64,000 nt of DNA, from contig NZ_JANIGL010000002.1 in NCBI RefSeq assembly GCF_024518675.1, positions 372,001 to 436,000 on the forward strand, given 5' to 3'. This stretch comes from Pseudoalteromonas shioyasakiensis. Its GTDB lineage: Bacteria; Pseudomonadota; Gammaproteobacteria; Enterobacterales; Alteromonadaceae. Below are positions 7,553 through 16,684 of the stretch, one piece after another. The notes below the pieces were generated by a model that did no database searches, was not told where the DNA came from, and worked only from the letters and a program-made list of their open reading frames with translations. The position numbers and the translations under genes are program-made. Every line of letters starts with the position of its first letter. The stretch's first letter is position 1.

Positions 7553-9516
7553 ATTGCCTCCTGCGCTGCAGTTTGCTCACGTTTTTTATTACTACGGTAA
7601 CGTTTATCACCTAAAATCAGAAAGCCCGCAAGCGAAACCAACATACCACCAATCCACATCCAGCGAACAAATGGCTTGTGATAGATACGTAATGACCAAC
7701 CACCATTACTAAGTTGCTCACCCAATGCCAAATATAAGTCTCGGGTAAAGCCTGCATCGATTGCAGCTTCGGTCATAAACTGCATACCAATATCATAACG
7801 ACGTTTTTCAGCATGTAATATGGTTTCGAGTTTATCATTTTTCAAAACACTTACTTCTCCCGCGTGGCCACTATAATTAGCCCCACGAATGGTATTAACC
7901 CCTTCAAAACGATACTGGTATTGGTTTAACTGAACAACTTCACCTGGCTTCATAGATACATCACGTTCAACAGAATAGGCTGAGGTTAAAGTGACGCCAG
8001 CGATGATAAAAGCAATACCTACATGCCCTAATACCATTGCCCAATAGCTTAGGTCTAAACGTTTCAAGCCTTGGCTAAAACTAGTTTGTATGGTTGCTTT
8101 AACATACAAGTCAACACCAGTAGTCACCACAATCCATACTGCGAGAGTGGTTGCCAATAACGTCAAAGGTGCTACAACGTCATAGCTTGAAAACAACCAC
8201 GCTGACGTAACAGCAATGCTGACGATAGCGCAAAACAACATTTTATTTTGTAAAAACCCCCACTTATTTTGCTTCCAGCGTAGTAAGGGACCAATCCCCA
8301 TTAAAATGGCAAACGGCACTAAAATAATGGCAAACATTTTATTAAAAAATGGTTCACCAATTGAAATACTGCCTAAGCCCATTTCTTTATGAACCATAGG
8401 CAATAAAGTACCCAATAAGACAACAAACGTGGCAACAACCAAAAATATGTTATTGAGCCATAATGCAACTTCTCTAGACACGAGTTTATAACGTCCTTCA
8501 CTGCGTACCTGAGCGACTCTAAATGCATATAGAGTAAGTGCACCACCTACCACGACAGCCAAAAACGCCAAGATAAATAAACCACGGTCCGGATCAGTTG
8601 CAAACGCATGTACTGATACAATAATGCCAGAACGAACAATAAATGTACCAAGTAAGCTTAATGAGAATCCCGCTATCGCCAAGAGTACGGTCCAAGATTT
8701 AAATACACCGCGCTTTTCGGTGACGGACAGTGAGTGTAATAATGCGGTGGCCACTAACCAAGGCATAAGAGCGGCATTTTCAACTGGATCCCAAAACCAC
8801 CAGCCCCCCCAGCCAAGCTCAGAATATGCCCACCAACTACCAATAGTAAGGCCAAGAGTTAAAAAGCCCCAAGCGGTCATTGTCCACGGACGCGACCATT
8901 TTGCCCATGAGTTGTCGAGCTTACCTGTCAATAAAGCTGCAATAGCGAATGAAAACGATACAGAAAGCCCAACATAACCCATATACAATAATGGCGGGTG
9001 GATAATCATTCCAGGGTCTTGTAATAACGGGTTTAAATCTCGCCCTTCAACTGGGTAGTAAGGTAACAACAGCTCAAATGGGCTCGACATCAACAAAGTG
9101 TAGAGCATAAAGCCAACACCTAAAAAGCCTAAAACGCCAAGTACACGTGCTCGTAAAATCCACGGCAGTGAGCGTGATCGCATAGCCACTACCGCAGTCC
9201 AACCGGCTTGCATCACTAACCATAGTAAAATGGCCCCTTCGTGGCCCCCCCATGTAGAGGTTATTTTATAATACCAAGGTAATGTGCTGCTTGAATGGTA
9301 AGCGACATACGCGACGGTAAAGTCATCGGTTAAACTGGCATAGATTAGGGCTGCAAATGAGATTAAAACAAACATAAATTGCCCGACGGCTAACGAAGGC
9401 GCTGCACGCATTAATCGCAAATTACCGGTGTGCGCGCCCCATAACGGAAAAATACATAATAAAACACTCAGCACCAAGGCCAGTGTTAGGGAGAAATAAC
9501 CAATTTCAGGGATCAT
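7549..9516 (-). CDS. ccmF: Heme lyase subunit CcmF
   Basis: A 655-residue multi-spanning membrane protein of the heme handling family. The tryptophan-rich WWGGWWFWDPVENA-type motif is present near residue 240, and about 14-15 hydrophobic segments can be seen. CcmF takes heme from holo-CcmE and joins it to the CXXCH motif of apocytochromes together with CcmH/CcmI. I chose the ATG at 9516 (protein begins MIPEIG, as in other CcmF), which follows the ccmE stop at once; a GTG at 9528 would add four residues and overlap ccmE. Confidence 0.95.
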   Translation of the reverse strand: MIPEIGYFSLTLALVLSVLLCIFPLWGAHTGNLRLMRAAPSLAVGQFMFVLISFAALIYASLTDDFTVAYVAYHSSSTLPWYYKITSTWGGHEGAILLWLVMQAGWTAVVAMRSRSLPWILRARVLGVLGFLGVGFMLYTLLMSSPFELLLPYYPVEGRDLNPLLQDPGMIIHPPLLYMGYVGLSVSFSFAIAALLTGKLDNSWAKWSRPWTMTAWGFLTLGLTIGSWWAYSELGWGGWWFWDPVENAALMPWLVATALLHSLSVTEKRGVFKSWTVLLAIAGFSLSLLGTFIVRSGIIVSVHAFATDPDRGLFILAFLAVVVGGALTLYAFRVAQVRSEGRYKLVSREVALWLNNIFLVVATFVVLLGTLLPMVHKEMGLGSISIGEPFFNKMFAIILVPFAILMGIGPLLRWKQNKWGFLQNKMLFCAIVSIAVTSAWLFSSYDVVAPLTLLATTLAVWIVVTTGVDLYVKATIQTSFSQGLKRLDLSYWAMVLGHVGIAFIIAGVTLTSAYSVERDVSMKPGEVVQLNQYQYRFEGVNTIRGANYSGHAGEVSVLKNDKLETILHAEKRRYDIGMQFMTEAAIDAGFTRDLYLALGEQLSNGGWSLRIYHKPFVRWMWIGGMLVSLAGFLILGDKRYRSNKKREQTAAQEAI

Positions 9517-9517
9517 A

Positions 9518-9997
9518 TTAATTGCCACTATCTAAGTTATATTTAGGTTTCTCGTGCTTAATCCCTTTAACAGCTTCGGCGACTTCTGCAGGCATGTATT
9601 CTTCATCATGCTTTGCTAATACCTCAAACGCTTCTATCACATCAGGTTCAACCAACACGCCTTGTGCGACAATACCTTGTCCTTCGCGGAATAAATCAGG
9701 CAAAATCCCCTGATATCGAATCGTCACTAATGGGCCGGTATCAATTAATTTAAAGCTGACCTCTAAGCTGCTCTCGTCACGAATCACCGACCCTGGCACA
9801 ACCATCCCGCCAATACGTAACTTTTGACCTATATGCGGCTTCTCATGATTCGGCCCTTTGCCATCGATGAGCTCACTTGGGGTATAGAATAAATTAATAT
9901 TTTCTTGTAGTGCATACAGCACTAAGCCAATCACCGCACCAATACCAAATACAACTGCAGTGACGGCTAAAAGCCTTTTCTTACGTCTTGGATTCAT
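9518..9997 (-). CDS. ccmE: Periplasmic heme chaperone CcmE
   Basis: A 159-residue protein with a basic N terminus, one transmembrane helix (about 9-29) and a periplasmic OB-fold domain. The heme-binding histidine is His130 in the motif HDEEY, the same position as in E. coli CcmE, so this is the His-type rather than the rarer Cys-type chaperone. CcmE binds heme covalently from the CcmABCD release complex and hands it to CcmF. Its start overlaps the ccmD stop by 4 bp. Confidence 0.95.
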   Translation of the reverse strand: MNPRRKKRLLAVTAVVFGIGAVIGLVLYALQENINLFYTPSELIDGKGPNHEKPHIGQKLRIGGMVVPGSVIRDESSLEVSFKLIDTGPLVTIRYQGILPDLFREGQGIVAQGVLVEPDVIEAFEVLAKHDEEYMPAEVAEAVKGIKHEKPKYNLDSGN

Positions 9998-10197
9998 ACT
10001 TGCGACTCCTGTTTAGCCTGCTTAATGCGCTGTTCACGGTCGGCTTGCTGCTGAACAGAGGTTAAAATACGCTTTGTATCATTTAAAGAACTAAATAAAA
10101 TACCTAATAAAATCAATGCACACGTGCCAAAAGACAACCATACATAAAAGCCATATCCACCCATGGCTATAAAATCAGAAAAAGAATCAAACTGCAT
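9994..10197 (-). CDS. ccmD: Heme exporter accessory protein CcmD
   Basis: A 67-residue protein with one transmembrane helix (about 14-36) and a charged cytoplasmic tail, as in all CcmD. The N-terminal [13 protein letters not shown] segment is the recognisable part. CcmD helps release holo-CcmE from CcmABC. It lies 2 bp after ccmC and overlaps ccmE by 4 bp. Confidence 0.9.
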   Translation of the reverse strand: MQFDSFSDFIAMGGYGFYVWLSFGTCALILLGILFSSLNDTKRILTSVQQQADREQRIKQAKQESQV

Positions 10198-10199
10198 AA

Positions 10200-10937
10200 C
10201 TAGCCCCTATTTAACAACTGACGCACCCAAGGACGGTGTTTTTCGCGTTGTAAAATTTCATTTTTAAGACGTATCAATGTCACTGTGCCCACAAACGCAG
10301 CAAACGCTACAATGTTAAGCATCAACGGCCAAAACATACTTGGATCAATCGCCTTAGTATCGAACTTAGTAATGGTTGCCCCTTGATGAAGGGTGTTCCA
10401 CCACTCAACGGAGAAATGAATAATGGGTAAATTAATCACTCCTACAATAGCAAGGATAGAAGCAGCTCGACCCGCTGCTTTTTTATCCTCAAAGGCGTGA
10501 TACAAAGACAACACACCTAAATATAAAAATAATAAAATAAGCTCAGATGTAAGGCGTGCATCCCACACCCACCATGCGCCCCACATAGGTTTGCCCCACG
10601 CAGCACCAGTGATCAACGCGATTGCTGTGACACATGCGCCCACCGGCGCTATAGCAATAACCGCAAGCTCTGCATTACGTAGTTGCCAAACTAATGCCAC
10701 CACGGCTGCAATAGCCATTGATGAGTAAGCGCCCATAGATAAAATAGCTGAAGGAACATGAATAAAAATAATGCGATAGCTGTCTTTTTGTTGGTAATCT
10801 GCAGGGGCATAAGCCAGCCCCCAAACCCAACCGACAACCATGCATACAACCGTAACCACGGCAAAATATGGCAGTAACGTATTACATAATTGATATGCAC
10901 GATCTGCTTTAGCGTAGGGATGTAACCACTTCCACAT
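10200..10937 (-). CDS. ccmC: Heme transporter/handling protein CcmC
   Basis: A 245-residue inner-membrane protein with six hydrophobic helices. The WGAWWVWDARLTSE stretch (about residues 124-137) is the conserved tryptophan-rich heme site of the CcmC/CcmF superfamily, and histidines flank it in periplasmic loops. CcmC loads heme onto CcmE. The gene starts one base after ccmB ends. Confidence 0.95.
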   Translation of the reverse strand: MWKWLHPYAKADRAYQLCNTLLPYFAVVTVVCMVVGWVWGLAYAPADYQQKDSYRIIFIHVPSAILSMGAYSSMAIAAVVALVWQLRNAELAVIAIAPVGACVTAIALITGAAWGKPMWGAWWVWDARLTSELILLFLYLGVLSLYHAFEDKKAAGRAASILAIVGVINLPIIHFSVEWWNTLHQGATITKFDTKAIDPSMFWPLMLNIVAFAAFVGTVTLIRLKNEILQREKHRPWVRQLLNRG

Positions 10938-10938
10938 A

Positions 10939-11625
10939 TTAACTTACACTCACTTTTAATGCTGACGATATGGCAATTGGTGCGCTTATAATAGCTACGA
11001 CAAGCATCGCACCAAGGATGGCAAGCTGCCCACTATAATCCAGCGACATAGTACTGGTATCAATAGCAGACGTTGCAAAAATTAATACAGGGATATACAA
11101 AGGCAAAACTAATAAGCTCATCAAGATCCCCCCTTTTTGTAACCCCACAGTCAATCCGGCACCAATAGCGCCGATAAAACTCAATAATGGAGTCCCTAAT
11201 AATAAAGTAATTACAGTCGCGACCAGCGCTTGGCTATCTAAATTTAATAGCAAAGCAAAAACGGGTGTCAACAGCACCAAAGGCAGCCCAGTAATCATCC
11301 AATGGGCCAGCACTTTTGCTAATACCGTTAACGGTAATGGGTACGATGAAGCAATTAATTGCTCTAAGCTACCGTCATGAAAATCATCACGAAATATTTT
11401 ATCAAGCCCCAGCATGGTCGATAAAAGCGCTGCGACCCAAATAATGCCAGGAGCCATTCGTGCAAGTAGACCGGGCTCAGGGCCAATAGCTAACGGAAAT
11501 AATGTAATAACGATTAAGAAAAATAAGAGTGGATTAACGATTTCAGCTCGCTGGCGAAACGCCAACTGTAAATCTTTTTTACATACGGCACTAAAGAGCT
11601 GTAGATAAGAGTGTTGTCGTTGCAT
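10939..11625 (-). CDS. ccmB: Heme exporter membrane subunit CcmB
   Basis: A 228-residue protein with six hydrophobic helices. The LDKIFRDDFHDGSLEQL stretch near residues 74-90 is typical of CcmB. With CcmA it forms the ABC module that drives release of holo-CcmE from CcmC. Its start shares a base with the ccmA stop (TAATG). Confidence 0.95.
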   Translation of the reverse strand: MQRQHSYLQLFSAVCKKDLQLAFRQRAEIVNPLLFFLIVITLFPLAIGPEPGLLARMAPGIIWVAALLSTMLGLDKIFRDDFHDGSLEQLIASSYPLPLTVLAKVLAHWMITGLPLVLLTPVFALLLNLDSQALVATVITLLLGTPLLSFIGAIGAGLTVGLQKGGILMSLLVLPLYIPVLIFATSAIDTSTMSLDYSGQLAILGAMLVVAIISAPIAISSALKVSVS

Positions 11626-12245
11626 CAGTGACGATACTCCAAGGTAACAGTCTGCAAATCGTTAAAATGCGTTGTTAGGTCTTGGTGGGTAGTTATTAAA
11701 ATTGCACCACCGGTTGCTAAATGGCCAACAAACCGCGCCTGTAAAAATGCCACACCCGCCTTGTCTAATGCGGTAAACGGTTCATCTAAAACCCAAAGCT
11801 TGGCATCATTAAGCCAAAGTCTTAATAATGCAACGCGCCGTTGCTGACCTGCAGATAGAGTGCGAACAGGCACGTCTTCAAGGCCAACTAAACCAATTTT
11901 TGCCAGTAAAGGATACAAGTCTTGATTATCGTCATACCCTTGGATCTGTAACCAAAAGCGTACATTTTCCAACGCAGTAAGCTGAGCATTCACACCGGTT
12001 TTATGGCCAATAAATAATAGCTCGCGAGCATATTCGTCATAATTCTTTGTTATTGAGCTATCGTGCCAAAAGATATCACCTTCATCAGGAGCAGCAAAAC
12101 CTGCAATAATGCGCAATAATGATGTCTTACCGGCCCCGTTTGGGCCTGCTAATTGCATAATTTGTCCCGATTTCAAACTGAAATTAAGATCCTCAAACAA
12201 ACAGCGCTCTTGTTTGATGCAAGTGACGGACTTAATGTGTAGCAA
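11625..12245 (-). CDS. ccmA: Heme exporter ATPase CcmA
   Basis: A 206-residue ABC ATPase with Walker A GPNGAGKT (about 35-42), signature LSAGQQRR (about 132-139), Walker B LWVLDEP (about 151-157) and the His-loop TTHQ near residue 187. It powers the CcmABCD complex. This is the first gene of the ccm operon; the start is a TTG without a strong ribosome site, so the exact start is less sure than the gene. The 100-bp gap before it must hold divergent promoters for the ccm operon and the FliK-like gene. Confidence 0.93.
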   Translation of the reverse strand: MLHIKSVTCIKQERCLFEDLNFSLKSGQIMQLAGPNGAGKTSLLRIIAGFAAPDEGDIFWHDSSITKNYDEYARELLFIGHKTGVNAQLTALENVRFWLQIQGYDDNQDLYPLLAKIGLVGLEDVPVRTLSAGQQRRVALLRLWLNDAKLWVLDEPFTALDKAGVAFLQARFVGHLATGGAILITTHQDLTTHFNDLQTVTLEYRH

Positions 12246-12348
12246 GATGACGATTCTCTATACCCAAAATTAGGCGTTAGTCTACCATAATGATAGGGTA
12301 ATACGAATAACGCAATGAAACCGATTAGTGAAAATTTGATTTAAAATA

Positions 12349-14625
12349 ATGAATGAACCAACGCAAATTTCTTTAGCTAACTCATTGACTGTAAAACAGT
12401 CAATAAACAATGCTGGGCAGCCAAGTATTAACTTAGACGGTCAAACGCTACACGCCAAAAACATTGTGTTTGCTAAAGGGTCTGTGCAATTGGATATTTT
12501 GGTCAATGATCATTGGCAAACATTACGATTAGCAACCAGCCAATCACCTAGCAAGATGCAAACAATTCCTGCGGCAGAGATACAATTAAGTACCGATGGG
12601 AAACAGCTCACTATTTTACCAACACACACTTCATTTGCATTAAATCAAGCAAAGCAATTGCAAGGTTTGCTCAATTTTATTCGCTCAGGCAGCGCCATTG
12701 ACAATCAGCCTTTCGCTGTGAGCGCGACCACTCAGCCCACAGCTAAACTACAAATACCACAATTAAACGCTAACTTACCGATAAATAAAGAAATAGCACA
12801 ATTATTACAAAGTGAGCAGCCACTAAAAGCCATCATAAACTCTGACAGTTCAGGGTTAAAGCTTGTGGTTCTTAATCGCTTCGCAGATAAACTTCATCAA
12901 CAGCCGATCAGCCAAACTAAACTTGCCACTTGGTTAGCTAATCTTGCGCCACAAGGCCAGCTACAAAAAAGTAGCAGTACCACCTTGCTTACGCTACCGG
13001 TTCAAAAAAACGCGTTTAATATTCCCCTTAAACCACTACAAGCGCAGCAATTAAGCTCATCACCGCAGGCCGTGACTATAACAGCAAGTAAAGATCAGCT
13101 GACATTTAAAACACAAACGGACAAAGTGATTATTGGTCTGAAAAACTCGCTGACTCATACCTTTCATAGCTTAGTAAAAGCACAAAAAACAGTGAGTGAG
13201 CAACAAATAAAGCCCACTGCACAACCAGCTCAGAGCCCGTTAATAAGTACTAGCAGCCCCATAAAGTCGTGGTTGCAGAACAGCTTTGCCGATTTAAAAA
13301 CACGTATTACCGATGCTGTGCGCTACTTTGAGCATAAACCCTTTAGCCAAACACTCACTGCGACTAGCAAACAGGCAAAGCCCGCCTCAGCGACACATCA
13401 TGAAAAAGCGCAGCCTAGTTTGCTCCCCAAATCAGTATCACAAATCAACTTAGCGGCTCTAGCTCGAGACAACGCTAACCCATTATTAGCGAATATCAGT
13501 GCAGGCTCAGCATTACCCAAACAATTCCACAGCTCAGCACCACTGGTACAATTTTTCCAACAAGTAAAAGCCTCACTGAGCGCAGTGACAGCACCGGTCA
13601 GTAACCTAGCGGGAAGTCAAACAACTGGTGGGGCTCAGCCCATTAATCTTAAAGGCCCTTTAACGGCAACCCCCGTGCCAAGCCAAATTACCCTACCGAT
13701 TGAAGCAAAGCTTGTAACTACATTAGTAAGCTCACCATTACTACCTGTAAAAGCATTTACCAGTCCGCATACTGGTCACGAAGATTTTTCAAAGGCCCAG
13801 TTAAGCCAAAAAATTGAACAGCTAGCGCAAGGCAAGGTATCTGATAATGTGGATTTAAATCGACTAGTTAACCAAGCATTTAACCGCATGATTAGTAGCC
13901 AAGCGGTTAATCCTTCAGTAATACAACGTGAGCTATTAAGTATAATTTCTCCAAGCACCCTCTCAACAAGCGCCATGCAAAATAGTTTTAGCCAAGGGCT
14001 CGAAAATCTAACCGTTGCAATGTTGGCAGCTGTGCCACTTAATAACATTAGCGCACTCACCTTTAATGGCCAAAACTCGCTAGATGCAATACTGCAAGTA
14101 TTGGTACCAAACTTTAAAGCGCTCAATAGTGAAAAACTACAAGAGCAATTGCAGCAAGCTAGCAGTCAAACATTAGCGACCGAGTTGGGACAAATTAAAA
14201 ACACTGTAAGTCAGGTTTCTACACCAGTGATTAATCAGCAGAGTGATACTAACGCCTTGGTACAGTTTTTTTTACCCATGCGTTTACCCCCAGAAGCTGC
14301 ACAAACTGACATCACCTTGGGCCAATATAAAAAGCCGAGTAAAGACAAACCTGAAGGAAAAGATGTGTGGTTTGTCAGGCTCAATTTTGATTATGCAGCC
14401 CTTGGCCAGTTGCAAATTACCGCAGAGCTGATGGATAAGGCGTTAGACTGTAAGTTACTAGCATCAAGCCAAGAGGTCACAGCAATAGCTCACCCTCATC
14501 TAGAGAGCCTGCGACATAAGCTGTCAGCGCATGGGTTACAGGTGGGTGAGTTAAATTTAAGCCAAGGTGCACCACAACACCAAGCATTTTATCAATCCCA
14601 TGCCATCATCAATATTAAGGTTTGA
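12349..14625 (+). CDS. FliK-like hook-length control domain protein (second copy)
   Basis: A 758-residue protein, mostly Gln/Ser/Thr/Ala/Pro-rich and low in complexity (about 1-640), with a compact C-terminal domain (about 655-758) that looks like the FliK C-terminal fold: L-F-YAALGQLQI, then a stretch ending in HPHLESLRHKLSAHGLQ and a short tail. In FliK this domain contacts the FlhB C-terminal domain and switches export from hook to filament proteins. The bona fide fliK is at 34595-36532. This copy is read in the opposite direction to the flagellar block, lies next to an FlhB-C-like gene with a 3-bp gap across stop and start, and may form a separate export-switch pair. Function is inferred only from the domain. 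Confidence 0.75.
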   Translation: MNEPTQISLANSLTVKQSINNAGQPSINLDGQTLHAKNIVFAKGSVQLDILVNDHWQTLRLATSQSPSKMQTIPAAEIQLSTDGKQLTILPTHTSFALNQAKQLQGLLNFIRSGSAIDNQPFAVSATTQPTAKLQIPQLNANLPINKEIAQLLQSEQPLKAIINSDSSGLKLVVLNRFADKLHQQPISQTKLATWLANLAPQGQLQKSSSTTLLTLPVQKNAFNIPLKPLQAQQLSSSPQAVTITASKDQLTFKTQTDKVIIGLKNSLTHTFHSLVKAQKTVSEQQIKPTAQPAQSPLISTSSPIKSWLQNSFADLKTRITDAVRYFEHKPFSQTLTATSKQAKPASATHHEKAQPSLLPKSVSQINLAALARDNANPLLANISAGSALPKQFHSSAPLVQFFQQVKASLSAVTAPVSNLAGSQTTGGAQPINLKGPLTATPVPSQITLPIEAKLVTTLVSSPLLPVKAFTSPHTGHEDFSKAQLSQKIEQLAQGKVSDNVDLNRLVNQAFNRMISSQAVNPSVIQRELLSIISPSTLSTSAMQNSFSQGLENLTVAMLAAVPLNNISALTFNGQNSLDAILQVLVPNFKALNSEKLQEQLQQASSQTLATELGQIKNTVSQVSTPVINQQSDTNALVQFFLPMRLPPEAAQTDITLGQYKKPSKDKPEGKDVWFVRLNFDYAALGQLQITAELMDKALDCKLLASSQEVTAIAHPHLESLRHKLSAHGLQVGELNLSQGAPQHQAFYQSHAIINIKV

Positions 14626-14627
14626 CT

Positions 14628-14933
14628 ATGAGTAAAACAGAGCATAAATCAGCCATAGGTTTACTCTATGAAGCTGGCCATGCGCCCACTGTAAGCAGTA
14701 AAGGCTTCGGTGAATTAGCCGATGAAATCATTAAAGCGGCTAAAGAAAAAGGAATTTTAATACATCAAGATGAAGCACTTGCTAAAACACTGTCACATTT
14801 AGAATTAGGTGAAGAAATCCCAAAGGAGCTCTATTATGTTATTGCGGAGCTCATTGCTTTTTCATATGTATTACGAGGCAAGTTTCCGCCAGGCTGGCAG
14901 GACTTTCAGGGCAAGTTAAATATTAAGGCTTAA
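14628..14933 (+). CDS. Stand-alone FlhB C-terminal domain protein (FlhX/FhlB-like)
   Basis: A 101-residue cytoplasmic protein. It aligns by eye with the FlhB region that follows the NPTH cleavage site: SAIGLLYEAGHAPTVSSKGFG corresponds to FlhB YSVALKYD...APIVLAKGID, and the later IPKELYYVIAELIAFSY to the last helix. The NPTH motif itself is absent, so the protein resembles the fragment left after FlhB autocleavage. In Campylobacter and Helicobacter such a protein (FlhX) can replace that fragment. The ATG at 14628 lies 3 nt past the preceding stop; a TTG at 14622 is less likely. Translation is probably coupled to the FliK-like gene. Confidence 0.85.
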   Translation: MSKTEHKSAIGLLYEAGHAPTVSSKGFGELADEIIKAAKEKGILIHQDEALAKTLSHLELGEEIPKELYYVIAELIAFSYVLRGKFPPGWQDFQGKLNIKA

Positions 14934-14953
14934 AACTAAGTTTAAGCCTTAAA
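14922..14953. terminator. Bidirectional terminator between FlhB-C-like gene and DUF2802 gene
   Basis: The inverted repeat TAAGGCTTAAA / TTTAAGCCTTA surrounds a short loop and overlaps the stop codon of the rightward gene. The A run beyond it gives a T run for the leftward transcript. Confidence 0.75.
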
Positions 14954-14963
14954 AAATACCGTG

Positions 14964-15368
14964 CTAATTTGCACCTTTTTGTTGGTGTAATGACATAAGT
15001 AATTCAGCTTCTGCGCGAGGCAATTCACATTCACGAATAATCTCTTCAATATCAGCTCCGAGCTCAACCATTTTCACTGCTCGCGAATAAATTTTAGCGT
15101 CAGGATCATCATATTTTTGCGCATCCTGTTGCTGAGCAAGCTCTTGATTGCGCTGCTCTACAGCCACTAACCTTTTACCTATGCTTAGCATACCCGCACG
15201 CATTTCAGCCACTTCGCTGCGTAAAATGCTGTTTTGCTGTAGCGCATCACCAAGTTGTTGCTGGGTTTTATCAGCAGCATAGGCTATTTTTCTATTCAAA
15301 CCATATAAAATAACAAAGCACACAAGGACTAAAGCAAGTGCGCTTATAACTAAAGAGAGTAACAACAT
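14964..15368 (-). CDS. DUF2802 membrane-anchored coiled-coil protein
   Basis: A 134-residue protein with one N-terminal transmembrane helix (about 3-24), a coiled coil (about 33-80) and a C-terminal helix-turn-helix-like part (about 92-130; VKMVELGADIEEIIRECELPRAEAELL). I recognise it as the DUF2802 family, which is regularly the last gene of the cheY-cheW operon in polarly flagellated gammaproteobacteria. Its role is unknown; a link to the polar chemosensory or flagellar apparatus is inferred from position. Confidence 0.82.
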   Translation of the reverse strand: MLLLSLVISALALVLVCFVILYGLNRKIAYAADKTQQQLGDALQQNSILRSEVAEMRAGMLSIGKRLVAVEQRNQELAQQQDAQKYDDPDAKIYSRAVKMVELGADIEEIIRECELPRAEAELLMSLHQQKGAN

Positions 15369-15384
15369 AGTTTATCCGTAAGCA

Positions 15385-15882
15385 TTAAATATTGCTTAAC
15401 TCATCCCACTCTTCATCATTTAATAGTTTATTTAAATCAACCAAAATCAATAACTCACCATCACGATTACTGACACCTTGGATAAATTTAGCGCTTTCTT
15501 CAGTGCCAATGTTTGGCGCACTATCAATTTCAGAGCTGCGTAAATACACGACTTCTGCAACACTATCAGCTAGGATTCCAATAACTTGTTCTTCCGCTTC
15601 AATAATCAATACTCGAGAGTTGTCAGTCGCTTCTGCCGACATTAAGCCAAAACGTGCTCGCGTATCAATAACTGTGACTACGTTGCCACGTAAGTTTATA
15701 ATACCTAACACATAACTCGGTGCGCCTGGTACGGGTGCTATCTCAGTGTAACGTAGGATTTCTTGAACCTGCATTACATTGACGCCGTAAGTCTCCGACT
15801 CAAGCTTAAAGGTAACCCACTGCAATACTTCATCATTGCTATCGGCATTTTTACTGTTGGATACTAATCTTTCTTCGCTCAT
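15385..15882 (-). CDS. cheW: Chemotaxis coupling protein CheW
   Basis: A 165-residue protein made of one CheW domain (about 15-160). It joins receptors to the CheA kinase in the array. YGVNVMQVQEILRYTEIAPVPGAPSYVLGIINLRG is textbook CheW. I chose the ATG at 15882, with GGAG 7 nt upstream, over a GTG at 15912 that lacks a ribosome site and would overlap parP. Confidence 0.95.
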   Translation of the reverse strand: MSEERLVSNSKNADSNDEVLQWVTFKLESETYGVNVMQVQEILRYTEIAPVPGAPSYVLGIINLRGNVVTVIDTRARFGLMSAEATDNSRVLIIEAEEQVIGILADSVAEVVYLRSSEIDSAPNIGTEESAKFIQGVSNRDGELLILVDLNKLLNDEEWDELSNI

Positions 15883-15901
15883 GCTATTACTCCGAATATC
15901 G

Positions 15902-16681
15902 TTACTGCTCACGGCTATCTAAGCCCTGCTCCAGTAATTGATTTAAATTTTCTACATCAATTAGGGCACACATTTTTTCTTTTATTACACCGGCTAACCA
16001 AGGTCGCTTACCTGTTTTTGCTCGCCATTTTACATCTTCAGTACGAAGCGTAATGTTGTTTACTAACTTTTCAGCTAATAACCCCCACTGGCTATCACCA
16101 AGCGTAATTAAATACTGATAGTTTAGTTTTTCTTCTAACTCTTGGGTATATTTTTCCGGCATCACCCAACGCGCTGTATCAACCACATTAAGGTTTTCAT
16201 CACGGTTAAGCATAACCCCTTTAAACCATTTAGGTTTACCAAATAATTGATTAACCTCACCAAGCTGATGAATCCCGCCTAATGCTTTGAGCGGCACAGC
16301 TAAAGTAAGCCCTGCAACTTCAAAGAATAAGGCCTGAAACTCACCATCAAAATAATCTTGCTGACGTTCGACCGGTGTTTTTGCATGAACAACCGCTTCT
16401 GCACTGTCTGCTTTAGCTACATCTTTGATTTTAGCCTGAATTTGCGGTTTCTCAAGCGCTGCTTTAGCTGTCGCTGGTAATTCAGGCTCTGCCAGAGCAT
16501 GGTGTTCAACAATTACCTGCTGCGATGCCTTTGCTGGCATCTGTGTTTGCTTTTGTTCTAGTGCAACTTGTTCAAGCAACTTAGCAACAGGCTCTAGCTC
16601 CTTAGCTTCTTCGTCCTCGCACAGCAAAGCGCCCAAATATTGGGTCATTACTTTTTCATTAGCAAACAGCTGTTTACTCAT
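15902..16681 (-). CDS. parP: CheW-domain array protein ParP
   Basis: A 259-residue protein. An acidic, Ala/Glu/Lys-rich N-terminal part (about 1-110) precedes a C-terminal CheW-like domain (about 110-250). Its place between the ParA-like ATPase gene and cheW is exactly that of ParP in Vibrio. There ParP binds ParC and CheA, couples array inheritance to the cell pole and stops CheA from leaving the array. Identity rests on layout and position; the domain alone would only say CheW-like. Confidence 0.85.
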   Translation of the reverse strand: MSKQLFANEKVMTQYLGALLCEDEEAKELEPVAKLLEQVALEQKQTQMPAKASQQVIVEHHALAEPELPATAKAALEKPQIQAKIKDVAKADSAEAVVHAKTPVERQQDYFDGEFQALFFEVAGLTLAVPLKALGGIHQLGEVNQLFGKPKWFKGVMLNRDENLNVVDTARWVMPEKYTQELEEKLNYQYLITLGDSQWGLLAEKLVNNITLRTEDVKWRAKTGKRPWLAGVIKEKMCALIDVENLNQLLEQGLDSREQ

Positions 16682-16684
16682 TAA

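Noticed and set aside
12246..12348. Possible sigma-28 (FliA) promoter before the FliK-like gene (ACCGATTA resembles GCCGATAA)
   Set aside because: No TAAA-type -35 lies 15 bp upstream; the match to the -10 alone is weak.
12349..14625. The FliK-like gene as a degenerate duplicate (pseudogene) of fliK
   Set aside because: The frame is open over 758 codons, the C-terminal domain is intact and the gene is coupled to a conserved-looking partner.
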